From NCBI GenBank assembly GCA_902495305.1, contig CABUWG010000028.1, positions 1-24,342 on the forward strand: DNA of 24,342 bases, in the 5' to 3' direction. The stretch comes from an uncultured Pseudomonadota bacterium. Its GTDB lineage: Bacteria > Pseudomonadota > Alphaproteobacteria > RF32 > CAG-239. The notes under the pieces are model-generated. The model saw only the letters and a program-made list of their open reading frames with translations. It was not told the DNA's origin and made no database searches. A program made the translations under genes and the position numbers. Below are positions 1 to 6,740 of the stretch, piece after piece. Numbering within the stretch: position 1 is the stretch's first letter; each line of letters starts with the position of its first letter.

Positions 1-104
1 CCGGCCTTTGCTCCGAAGATTTAGAAAGTGAGGTTGGGCTTGACTTTTTTGAGCGCCGCCGACGTTCGGCCTTTTGGTCAAGCAAAAGTAAGAAAGAAGA
101 ATAA
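1..104 (+). other. Left-edge open frame without a start, with small hairpins
   Basis: One plus frame is open from position 3 to a TAA at 102-104 and gives about 33 residues, rich in Arg, Ser and Lys near the end. No start codon lies inside the window. It could be the tail of a gene entering from the left, but the DNA also holds two short inverted repeats (CCGA/TCGG around 59-69 and CTTTTG/CAAAAG around 71-88). These are more like an intergenic repeat than a coding end. I do not recognise the peptide and cannot assign a function. Confidence 0.2.
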
Positions 105-180
105 CCAACTTAATGAAGATAAGGAAATATGAAAATAAAAAAAAGAAAAGCAGCGGCAAAAAAGAATGAATAACAGAGAA

Positions 181-224
181 CGGGCGGTGTTCAGGGCAGT
201 GAGCTGACAACTGAACACTGCCCG
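181..224 (-). terminator. Hairpin terminator candidate after pgpA
   Basis: A 14-bp inverted repeat (181-194 against 211-224) has a single non-Watson-Crick position (186/219) and a 16-nt loop. It lies 10 bases past the pgpA stop and would end the ffs-dnaX-ybaB-recR-pgpA transcript. On the minus strand the hairpin is followed by a T-rich but interrupted tract rather than a clean T run, so termination strength is uncertain. At position 186 the plus-strand RNA would form a G-U pair and the minus-strand RNA an A-C mismatch. Confidence 0.5.
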
Positions 225-233
225 TCGCACAGG

Positions 234-722
234 TTAAAATGCCATAAAATATTTCTCGATTCCCAACATCAGGATTGCAGCAAATATGCCGGCGAAAACA
301 TCATCAAGCATCACGCCCCAGGCATTGTGCAGCTTGGAATCCGCCCATCTGACCGGCCCCATTTTGATAATGTCAAAAAAGCGGAAAGCAACAAAACCGA
401 TAATATACAAATACCACTTGTCAAAACTCTGATAAAGCAGATCCCCGACCAACACAAAACTCATGAGCTGTCCGGCCGTTTCATCAATAACTACCAGTGA
501 CGGATCTTTGTTTTCCGATGTTTTCAAAACCTCGTTTGTCGCCCAGACGCCAATGCCGAAAGCCAACAACGCGGCAATCAAAATTCCGGCCGTACCGCCG
601 TAATACCCCGCCACCATGGCCAGCGGCAGCGTCATCAAAGAACCGGCCGTGCCGGAAGCAAACGGGCAAAATCCCACGCCAAAATAAGAAGCCAGAACAT
701 AACCGAATTTGTTTTTCATCAT
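234..722 (-). CDS. pgpA: Phosphatidylglycerophosphatase A
   Basis: Inner-membrane enzyme of the PgpA family, which removes the phosphate from phosphatidylglycerophosphate to make phosphatidylglycerol. The 162 residues carry the family signature in order: GTAGS (24-28), a DPS..VIDE block with Asp80-Glu81, RFFDIIK (114-120), and GVMLDDVFAG (136-145) whose acidic pair belongs to the metal-dependent active site. Hydrophobic segments sit around 30-60, 86-112 and the C-terminal 20 residues. Length is normal. Two ATG codons open the frame; an AAGGA Shine-Dalgarno is 4 nt from the first and 7 nt from the second, so the true start may be 719. It is the last gene of the dnaX-ybaB-recR run, 9 nt after recR, and is probably cotranscribed, although its function is unrelated. 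Confidence 0.93.
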   Translation of the reverse strand: MMKNKFGYVLASYFGVGFCPFASGTAGSLMTLPLAMVAGYYGGTAGILIAALLAFGIGVWATNEVLKTSENKDPSLVVIDETAGQLMSFVLVGDLLYQSFDKWYLYIIGFVAFRFFDIIKMGPVRWADSKLHNAWGVMLDDVFAGIFAAILMLGIEKYFMAF

Positions 723-731
723 AAAATCCTT

Positions 732-1328
732 TTACAAAAGTTTGCGGGCATTAAGCGCCAGCTGAATTGTTCCCTCGTCCATATAATCAAGCTCGGCACC
801 CATCGGAATCCCCTGCGCCAATGTTGAAACCTTAATGTCTTCGCGGTTTTTCAGACGGGAATTAATGTAGTTTGCGGTAATCTGCCCGTCTACCGTTGCC
901 GGCAGCGCCAAAATAATCTCTTTAATGCCTTCATTGTCGATTCGCTTAAGCATCGGCTCAATATTCAGATCCTCGGGCGTTATACCGTCAATAGCCGAGA
1001 GAATGCCGCCCAAAACATGGTACTTGCCCTTAAAAAAAGAAACCCTCTCCATCGCCCATAAATCAGCCACATCCTGCACAACGCACAAAATATGATTCTC
1101 CCGCACCTGAGAAGAACAAACAGAGCAGGGCGATGTGGTGTCATAATTGCCGCAGATTTCACAGGTCTTGATATTTTCCGCCACCTGCTGCATTGCCTCA
1201 ATCAGCGGCAGAAACAGCGTTTCTTTCTTTTTGAGCAGCTGCAAAACAATCCGTCGGGCGGAGCGCGTTCCCAATGACGGCAGCTTTGAAACCAGCTTTA
1301 CCAGTTTTTCAATATCTTGTCCGGCCAC
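732..1328 (-). CDS. recR: Recombination mediator RecR
   Basis: DNA-binding protein of the RecFOR pathway, which helps load RecA at single-strand gaps. The 198 residues match the family length. An N-terminal helix-hairpin-helix (KLPSLGTRSARR, 15-26) is followed by a four-cysteine zinc finger (Cys56, Cys59, Cys68, Cys71) and a Toprim domain from about residue 78 to 170. The conserved C-terminal motif reads GIPMGAELDYMDEGTIQLA. The start is GTG (1326-1328), chosen because an AGGAG lies 7 nt upstream and partly overlaps the ybaB stop. The gap to ybaB is 10 nt and to pgpA 9 nt. Position directly after dnaX and ybaB is the classical arrangement across bacteria. Confidence 0.96.
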   Translation of the reverse strand: MAGQDIEKLVKLVSKLPSLGTRSARRIVLQLLKKKETLFLPLIEAMQQVAENIKTCEICGNYDTTSPCSVCSSQVRENHILCVVQDVADLWAMERVSFFKGKYHVLGGILSAIDGITPEDLNIEPMLKRIDNEGIKEIILALPATVDGQITANYINSRLKNREDIKVSTLAQGIPMGAELDYMDEGTIQLALNARKLL

Positions 1329-1338
1329 AAAAACTCTC

Positions 1339-1659
1339 CTAGAACGGCAGTTTCAGGCCGCCGAGGTTCATTCCGCCGGTCACGCTGGAAACGCCTTCCT
1401 GCATATTGGCGTCAACCTTGTTTTTGGCGTCGTTATAAGCTGCCGTAATCAGGTCTTCCAAAATGTCCGTTTCTTCCGGATTAACCAGAGATTTGTCAAT
1501 GATGACTTTCTTCATGTCAAACTTGCCGTTCAGCGTGATTTTAACCATACCGCCGCCGGCAGACCCCTCGCATTCTTCCTGCGCCAGTTTTTCCTGCATT
1601 TCTTCCATTTTTTTCTGCATGGCCTGTGCCTGTTTCATGATTCCCTGAATATTCATCAT
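1339..1659 (-). CDS. ybaB: YbaB/EbfC family nucleoid-associated protein
   Basis: Small dimeric DNA-binding protein of the YbaB/EbfC family, found between dnaX and recR in most bacteria. The family is linked to nucleoid structure and replication/repair. The 106 residues show the usual layout: an N-terminal amphipathic helix rich in Met, Gln, Lys and Glu (IMKQAQAMQKKMEEMQEKLA, residues 7-26), a central beta portion (MVKITLNGKFDMKKVIID), and a C-terminal helix ending in a Gly/Met-rich tail with GGMNLGG. The frame opens with two ATG codons. The Shine-Dalgarno AGGAG overlaps the last codons of dnaX, so translation is probably coupled. It ends 10 nt before recR. Confidence 0.95.
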   Translation of the reverse strand: MMNIQGIMKQAQAMQKKMEEMQEKLAQEECEGSAGGGMVKITLNGKFDMKKVIIDKSLVNPEETDILEDLITAAYNDAKNKVDANMQEGVSSVTGGMNLGGLKLPF

Positions 1660-1667
1660 TGTTTTTG

Positions 1668-3410
1668 TTACTCCTCGTCTGTGGTATAAATTTCACTTTC
1701 GCCAAACTCGTCGTCAAAACTGTTCAGCAGCGAATTTTGTTCGGCTTCTATAATGTTTCTGGTCATCGTTTCAATTCTGGCGCCTTTAAATTCCGCCATA
1801 ATTGCCTTGACCAGAGGATATTCCATAATGTCTTTTTTGGCTTCTTCGTCTTTGGCGCGCTCTTTGGCTGCCAGCGTCACGCCCAGTTCGCCGTGCTGGG
1901 AATCAATTTTCCATTGCTTGCCGGTAATTTCCAGCAATGTTTTATGTAAGGCCATAATAAAATCGGTATCGGCTTTCTTGTCCAAAATCATTTTAATATA
2001 GCCGTCGCGGAATTCGCTGATGGAAACGTCGTTTTTCAGACTGTAGGAAAGCAGCATTTTTTTGTTGTTTTCCAAATAGTCAACCAAGGCTTCCGGCGTG
2101 CTGAACGTCAGAAAGTTTCCGCTTGTTTCGGCAGAAGAAGAGGCATTTTGCAAAGAGCTTATTTTTTTTCCGCTGCCGACGGCGTTTAAGATGTCGTCAG
2201 CACTTTTTTTTTCCGGCACAACAAGCGGCGCGGCTAGGCTAGAGTTTTTTTTTACGTCGTTTAAAAGCTCGTAAGGCGTTGGTAAAGCCGCTGCATAAGC
2301 AATCCGGATTAAAATCATCTCCACGGCGTCAATCTGCACCGGTGCAACCGCCAGCTCGGCAATGCCTTTCAGCAGCATTTGCCAGATTTTTGACAGGACG
2401 GCAATCGGAATTTTCGGCCCTAGTCTGGTGCAAAGTTCTTTTTCGCTTTCCGAAAGGTCTGAACCGTTTAATGACGCCGGAATAATCTTTGTCTTGGCAA
2501 TCATATGGGTAATGTTGACCAAATCCTGTAAAATTGTAACCGGATTCGCACCGTTGCGGTATTGTTCCTGCAAATTTGCCAGCATATCTTCGGTTTTGCC
2601 CTCGGCCAGCTGCTCAAAAAGCTCAAAAGTCTGATTCCGGTCGGCCAAACCAATCATGTTTTTGACAATATCAGTCTTAACCACGCCGCCGGCACTTAAA
2701 GAAATTGCCTGATCCAGCAGCGACAAGCCGTCGCGACAAGACCCGTCAGCCGCTTTGGCAATAATTTTCAGGGCTTCGTCTTCGGCCTGCAAGCCTTCTT
2801 TGCCGATAATGTTTTTGAAATGGTTGAATAAAGTGTCAATTGTCAGCCGCTGCAAATCAAAGCGCTGGCAGCGGGAAAGCACGGTAACTGGAACTTTTCT
2901 GATTTCGGTTGTGGCAAAAATAAATTTGACGTGTGACGGCGGCTCTTCCAAAGTCTTCAACAAAGCGTTGAAGGCGTTTTTGGAGAGCATGTGAACTTCG
3001 TCGATGATATATATTTTGTAACGGGCATTGGTCGGCTTGTAGCGAACGCCGTCAAGAATTTCGCGAATGTCGTCCACGCCGGTGCGGGAAGCCGCGTCAA
3101 GCTCCATAACGTCAATATGCCGGTCGGCGGCAATGGCTTTGCAGTTTTCGCACATGCCGCAGGGATGAACCGTCGGACCGCCGTTGCCGTCAACGCCGGT
3201 ACAATTCAGGGCTTTGGCAATGATTCGCGCTGTCGTGGTCTTTCCCACGCCGCGAATGCCGGTTAGCATATAAGCATGATGTAAGCGGTTGTTTTGAATG
3301 GCATTGGTCAGTGTTTGCACAAGCGCATCCTGCCCGAGCAGGTCATCAAAACTCTGCGGGCGGTATTTTCGCGCTAAAACAACATATTGATCTTTATTTT
3401 CTTCTGCCAT
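1668..3410 (-). CDS. dnaX: DNA polymerase III subunit tau/gamma
   Basis: Clamp-loader ATPase of the replicative polymerase. I place the start at 3410 (MAEENKDQ...), giving 580 residues. The longer open frame up to 3524 runs through the SRP RNA gene and is not credible as protein. Visible features: Walker A GIRGVGKT (51-58); zinc module with Cys70, Cys84, Cys87 and Cys90; Walker B IIDEVH (135-140); and an SRC motif in LSRCQRFD. The C-terminal third is the tau-specific part that contacts polymerase and helicase in E. coli. The ribosome site is weak (AAGAAA). The linker at codons about 386-416 holds two A9 tracts and one A8 tract with early stops in shifted frames, so a shorter gamma-like form may be made (see findings). 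ybaB follows after 8 nt. Confidence 0.95.
   Translation of the reverse strand: MAEENKDQYVVLARKYRPQSFDDLLGQDALVQTLTNAIQNNRLHHAYMLTGIRGVGKTTTARIIAKALNCTGVDGNGGPTVHPCGMCENCKAIAADRHIDVMELDAASRTGVDDIREILDGVRYKPTNARYKIYIIDEVHMLSKNAFNALLKTLEEPPSHVKFIFATTEIRKVPVTVLSRCQRFDLQRLTIDTLFNHFKNIIGKEGLQAEDEALKIIAKAADGSCRDGLSLLDQAISLSAGGVVKTDIVKNMIGLADRNQTFELFEQLAEGKTEDMLANLQEQYRNGANPVTILQDLVNITHMIAKTKIIPASLNGSDLSESEKELCTRLGPKIPIAVLSKIWQMLLKGIAELAVAPVQIDAVEMILIRIAYAAALPTPYELLNDVKKNSSLAAPLVVPEKKSADDILNAVGSGKKISSLQNASSSAETSGNFLTFSTPEALVDYLENNKKMLLSYSLKNDVSISEFRDGYIKMILDKKADTDFIMALHKTLLEITGKQWKIDSQHGELGVTLAAKERAKDEEAKKDIMEYPLVKAIMAEFKGARIETMTRNIIEAEQNSLLNSFDDEFGESEIYTTDEE
2160..2255 (-). promoter_or_regulatory. 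Possible slippage/frameshift region in dnaX
   Basis: In the minus-strand message three poly-A tracts occur within 100 nt: A9 at 2245-2253, A9 at 2204-2212 and A8 at 2162-2169. With one extra A, the first tract reaches a TAG two codons later and the second a TGA. With one A fewer, the first meets TAG, the second TAA, and the third an immediate TAA. This is the arrangement expected if transcriptional slippage or ribosomal frameshifting yields a short DnaX of about 390-415 residues ending in the interdomain linker. Thermus thermophilus dnaX uses an A9 tract in this way. Function here is inferred from sequence only. Confidence 0.45.
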
Positions 3411-3423
3411 AGTCACATTTCTT

Positions 3424-3525
3424 AAAAAAACTGGTGGAGAACAACCGACCCCGTCACATCCCGTTATGGCTGCTTCCTCTCGAACCTGACCAGATTGGCG
3501 GGCAGCCGGTCCGGCGTTCTCCACC
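3424..3525 (-). ncRNA. ffs: Signal recognition particle RNA, small bacterial type, with terminator
   Basis: 4.5S-type RNA that binds Ffh to target nascent membrane proteins. The minus strand contains the conserved domain IV core GGTTCGAGAGGAAGCAGCC, in which a GAGA tetraloop replaces the GGAA of E. coli and is followed by the invariant AGGAAGCAGCC side. The ends pair perfectly over ten bases (GGTGGAGAAC at 3516-3525 with GTTCTCCACC at 3433-3442), giving a 93-nt RNA. A T7 tract (3424-3430) follows directly and would act as the terminator. A sigma70-like promoter sits immediately upstream. dnaX begins 14 nt beyond the T tract and has no separate promoter that I can see, so it probably depends on read-through. 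An SRP RNA just ahead of dnaX is also known from other bacteria. Confidence 0.93.
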
Positions 3526-3529
3526 TCCT

Positions 3530-3558
3530 AATATTGTCTGTTTTGCAATACTTTTCAA
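3530..3558 (-). promoter_or_regulatory. Sigma70-like promoter of the SRP RNA (and dnaX operon)
   Basis: The minus strand shows TTGAAA (3553-3558; 5 of 6 consensus bases) and AATATT (3530-3535; 4 of 6) separated by exactly 17 bp. The predicted start, about 6-7 nt downstream, falls on the first bases of the SRP RNA helix, which supports both calls. Confidence 0.6.
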
Positions 3559-3587
3559 GCAAAATCTGAGTTATCATATACTAAAAT

Positions 3588-4973
3588 CTAACGGGCATAA
3601 ATTTGCGAGCGGGCAAGGGCAGCGTCTTTTCCGATAATGAGGGGCGCCTGTTCCGCTGCAAAGTCATAAATGTCCTGATGATGAGACATGCCGTAATCAA
3701 AAACGTCAAATTTCTTTGGCGCCGCGTCAACAACCACATCGCCCTGCGATTTAATCTCCATAATGTCAAGACTATGTTGGTTGCTGCCGTCTTCAAAGAA
3801 GCGGAAAGCGCCGTTGATTCCCATAAATCCTTCCGGACTGGTAATGGCTGCGTTCAAATCGCCGCCCTGATGTCTGGAGAGCGCAGAAGCCAGAGCAACC
3901 GCATCATAAGCAAAAGAATAAAGGCTGCGCGGTTTTTCATTATAAAAATTATAATATTTATCGGCAAAATAGCTGCTTTGATAACGAGAAAGCCGCGGAT
4001 ACCAGCTGTTAATCGCCAAAGATTCTTTGTTCATCGGAGTATTTTCCCAAATAGACGTTCCGAGAAATTTTACTTTCGGGGCATAAATGTCATAATATCC
4101 AAACATTGAAATAACCGATTTCAGCTTGGTACCCGATTCCGGAATCAAAACGGCGTCAAAATCCACATCGTCGGAAGAGTCCGTTGTCTTAATCCGTGCC
4201 AGTTCCCTCTTGGCTTTAGTGTCGCCGGCGTCGGCACGGGCTTTTAGGGCTGCTTTTTTACGCTGCATTTCGGCATGCCGGACGGAATAATTCGTCAGTT
4301 TTTTTAAGATTTCGGAGAAATTGGACGTATTCGGCGGATAAAAGGCAATTTTTACAATCGTTGTGCTGTTTTTTTGAGCCGTACGAACCGCCGCGCGGGC
4401 AACCGAAAGACCGAGATTATTGTCCGGAACCAGCAGGGCAAACCGGCTGCGACCTTCCGCTGCGGCATAATTCATGATTCTTTCAACCTGTTCGTTCACC
4501 AAAAGCCCCAACGTATAAACGCCGGGCTGCAACACGTCTTGCGAAGTCGAAAAAGCAATCATCGGAATATTGTCGGCAACCGCCCGTCCGGACGAAGCCT
4601 GAACCTCGGTACTCATCAACGGGCCGATAATCAGGTCAGACTGCTGCGAAACCGCATTTTCAATAGCAATTCTGGCGCCGCTCTGGGAGCTTTGGGTATC
4701 ATAAAATTGCAGAACCAGATTCGAATTCTGAACATCGTCAAGTGCCAAAAGAGCTGAGTTTTTCATTCCTTTGCCAACGGTTGCCGCACTGCCGGTCAGG
4801 GGCAACAGCATACCGACCCGAAACAAATTCTTGTTCTGATAACTGTCTGCCGTCAGGGTGACCTCGCTGATGTCGGTATTGATATCGCGGGTTCCGCCGG
4901 ATGTGCTGATTCGCGATGTGCCGCAGCCCGCCAAAACCAGACAAAACACCGCCAAACTAAATTTTTTTAACAC
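3588..4973 (-). CDS. LpoA-like penicillin-binding protein activator, lipoprotein
   Basis: Predicted outer-membrane lipoprotein with a periplasmic-binding-protein (type 1) fold. Residues 1-17 form a lipoprotein signal with lipobox LAGC, so Cys17 would be lipidated. From about residue 50 the sequence resembles ABC-type amino-acid-binding proteins (FRVGMLLPLTGSAATVGKGM, later DLIIGPLMSTEV and NIPMIAFSTSQDV). A Lys/Ala-rich charged insert lies near 230-270. In E. coli, LpoA has this fold, activates the class A PBP1A, and is divergent from rsmI with yraN nearby; the same divergent rsmI-yraN pair is present here, and a class A PBP lies 8 kb away. The start is GTG with only a weak ribosome site. At 461 residues it is shorter than E. 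coli LpoA because the N-terminal TPR half is absent. Activator role is inferred; a solute-binding role cannot be excluded. Confidence 0.82.
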   Translation of the reverse strand: MLKKFSLAVFCLVLAGCGTSRISTSGGTRDINTDISEVTLTADSYQNKNLFRVGMLLPLTGSAATVGKGMKNSALLALDDVQNSNLVLQFYDTQSSQSGARIAIENAVSQQSDLIIGPLMSTEVQASSGRAVADNIPMIAFSTSQDVLQPGVYTLGLLVNEQVERIMNYAAAEGRSRFALLVPDNNLGLSVARAAVRTAQKNSTTIVKIAFYPPNTSNFSEILKKLTNYSVRHAEMQRKKAALKARADAGDTKAKRELARIKTTDSSDDVDFDAVLIPESGTKLKSVISMFGYYDIYAPKVKFLGTSIWENTPMNKESLAINSWYPRLSRYQSSYFADKYYNFYNEKPRSLYSFAYDAVALASALSRHQGGDLNAAITSPEGFMGINGAFRFFEDGSNQHSLDIMEIKSQGDVVVDAAPKKFDVFDYGMSHHQDIYDFAAEQAPLIIGKDAALARSQIYAR

Positions 4974-5053
4974 TTGCTTTTTTTCCCAAAATATAAAACA
5001 ATCATCTGCATAATGTTTAAAGTAAAAATAAGCTGTTGTAAAGAAGAGAAAAT

Positions 5054-5884
5054 ATGAAAAACGGATTATACATCGTTGCCACGCCGATAGGCAATCTCGG
5101 AGACATTTCCGCCCGCGCGGTCGAAACCTTAAAAGAAGCGCCGGTCATTGCCTGCGAAGACACGCGCGTCACCAAAAAACTGTTTTCTCTGTTGGGCATC
5201 AGCCTGAAAAAAACGTTCATCACGCTGCATGACCATAACGAAGATGAACAGGCGCAGAAACTGATTGACGCCGTTCAAAATGGCCGGCAGGCTGTTGCTC
5301 TGGTCAGCGATGCCGGCTCGCCGCTGATATCCGACCCGGGGTATAAGCTGATTCGCCGTTGTCGGGAACAGGGTGTGTATATTACCGTTTTACCCGGCGC
5401 TTGCGCGCTGATTTGTGCGCTTCAGCTTTCCGGACTGCCGACCAACAAGTTTATGTTTGCCGGCTTTATTCCCAATAAAGATAAAGCTCGGATTGAATTG
5501 TTCAAGTCCTATGCCGCGCTCGATGCAACCGTTGTTTATTATGAAACCGCTCCGCGCATTCTTAAAACGCTGGCTGCGGCAAAAGAAGTCTTTGGCGGCA
5601 GAGAACTTGCCGTTGTTCGTGAAATCAGCAAGCTTTATGAAGAATGCCTGAACGGAACGGCAGAAGAACTGACGGTATATTTCACGAAAAAAGAACCCAA
5701 AGGCGAGTTTGTTTTTATGGTGGCGCCGGCAGAAGAAAAAACGCAAACGTCGATAGATATTGAGGCGCTGCTGAAAACAAAGTTGCCGCAGATGAGTCTG
5801 AAATCGGCGGTTAAAGCGCTGGTTGACGAGTATCATCTGAATAAAAACGAAGTTTATGAACTGGCGTTAAAGATAAAAAAATGA
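5054..5884 (+). CDS. rsmI: 16S rRNA (cytidine1402-2'-O)-methyltransferase
   Basis: SAM-dependent enzyme of the tetrapyrrole-methylase fold that methylates the ribose of C1402 in the 16S rRNA decoding centre. The 276 residues contain all family blocks: ATPIGNLGDIS (9-19), CEDTR (34-38), VSDAGSPLISDPG (84-96), LPGACA (113-118), a GF.P loop near 136, YYETAPR near 161, and VVREISKLYEE. The start is supported by a purine-rich AAGAAGAG 5-12 nt upstream. Its stop overlaps the yraN start (ATGA), so the two are translationally coupled. It is divergent from the LpoA-like gene across 80 nt. Confidence 0.96.
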   Translation: MKNGLYIVATPIGNLGDISARAVETLKEAPVIACEDTRVTKKLFSLLGISLKKTFITLHDHNEDEQAQKLIDAVQNGRQAVALVSDAGSPLISDPGYKLIRRCREQGVYITVLPGACALICALQLSGLPTNKFMFAGFIPNKDKARIELFKSYAALDATVVYYETAPRILKTLAAAKEVFGGRELAVVREISKLYEECLNGTAEELTVYFTKKEPKGEFVFMVAPAEEKTQTSIDIEALLKTKLPQMSLKSAVKALVDEYHLNKNEVYELALKIKK

Positions 5885-6246
5885 AAAATAAAAATTCTTA
5901 TACCGCCGGCAAAGCAGCCGAATTTCTTGCGCAAAACTATCTGCGCCTCAAAGGTTTTCGGATTGTTGCCGGCAATTATATCACCGGCCGCGGAACCAAT
6001 GCCGGCGAAGTTGATATTATTGCCGCCAGAGCAAATCTGCTGATTTTTGTTGAGGTCAAAAAACGCTCTGATTTGAATAAAGCCGCCTATGCCGTCAGCC
6101 CGCGCCAGCAACAGCGGATTATCAGGGGAGCAGAGGCTTTTTTACAGAAAAACCCGCAATACGCCGGATATGACTGCCGTTTTGACGCCGTTCTTGTTGC
6201 CTTTCCTTTACGGATAAAACATATTAAAAACGCCTGGATAAGCTGA
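5881..6246 (+). CDS. yraN: YraN/UPF0102 family endonuclease-like protein
   Basis: Small protein of the UPF0102 (YraN) family, which has a PD-(D/E)xK nuclease-type core; its cellular role is not firmly established. Visible residues: G10...AAEFLA at the start, GEVDII (42-47) and FVEVK (56-60), which together supply the Asp45, Glu58 and Lys60 expected for such an active site. The length (121 residues) is typical. The ATG overlaps the rsmI stop codon (ATGA), and pairing with rsmI is conserved in many proteobacteria. Its stop is only 2 nt from the stop of convergent rppH, and I see no terminator hairpin between them. Confidence 0.9.
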   Translation: MKNKNSYTAGKAAEFLAQNYLRLKGFRIVAGNYITGRGTNAGEVDIIAARANLLIFVEVKKRSDLNKAAYAVSPRQQQRIIRGAEAFLQKNPQYAGYDCRFDAVLVAFPLRIKHIKNAWIS

Positions 6247-6248
6247 AT

Positions 6249-6740
6249 TTATTTTATTGTTGTAAGATAATCGCGGATCACGGGAGTAAAAGCTTCTGCC
6301 GCATAACGGTAACTTTCTTTCTTAAAGCCTACAATCCGCTGCACGGCTTCGTGAAAATCAACCCATTCATAAGCTTTGAACTCAATTTCTTCCGGATGCG
6401 TTGCAAAATCTATTTTTTCGTTTTCGGGAAAGAAAAACAAAAACCAGTATTGCTCTTGTCCGATATGCGGCCGTCCCATTTTTTGAAATTTTTCCAAGAC
6501 GGCGGGCGGATAATCGTATTTAACAGCCTGAGGAGCGGCATAAACCATTTTTGCCGTCGCAATCCCCGTTTCTTCTCTCAGTTCTCTTTCTGCCGCCTGA
6601 GCCGGCGTTTCTCCGTCATCTATGCCGCCTTGCGGAAACTGCCACTGCATATCCGGCTTGTCCGCACGGGCGCAAACCAAAACTTTTCCTTCTCGGTTAA
6701 AAAGCACAATGCCGGCATTCAGACGATACAATCCGCTCAT
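6249..6740 (-). CDS. rppH: RNA pyrophosphohydrolase (Nudix)
   Basis: Removes pyrophosphate from the 5' end of triphosphorylated RNAs and so starts 5'-dependent mRNA decay. The 163 residues have the RppH hallmark WQFPQGGID (33-41) leading into a complete Nudix box at 38-60 (G38, E44, R52-E53, E56-E57, G59), which binds the catalytic metals. The N-terminal YRLNAGIVLFN and the QEQYWFLF strand are also typical. The ATG overlaps the TGA of the upstream deacetylase-like gene by 4 nt (ATGA), indicating coupled translation. It is the last gene of the gpmI-envC-ctpA run, an order seen widely in Alphaproteobacteria. A diadenosine-polyphosphate hydrolase activity, also known in the family, is possible. 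Confidence 0.94.
   Translation of the reverse strand: MSGLYRLNAGIVLFNREGKVLVCARADKPDMQWQFPQGGIDDGETPAQAAERELREETGIATAKMVYAAPQAVKYDYPPAVLEKFQKMGRPHIGQEQYWFLFFFPENEKIDFATHPEEIEFKAYEWVDFHEAVQRIVGFKKESYRYAAEAFTPVIRDYLTTIK

Noticed and set aside
3434..3637. A 67-codon plus frame across the SRP RNA and LpoA-like gene end
   Set aside because: It lies antisense to a well-supported RNA gene and has no protein features.
4974..5053. Divergent promoters between the LpoA-like gene and rsmI
   Set aside because: Several AT-rich -10-like words occur, but none has a matching -35 at 16-18 bp, so no specific site is called.
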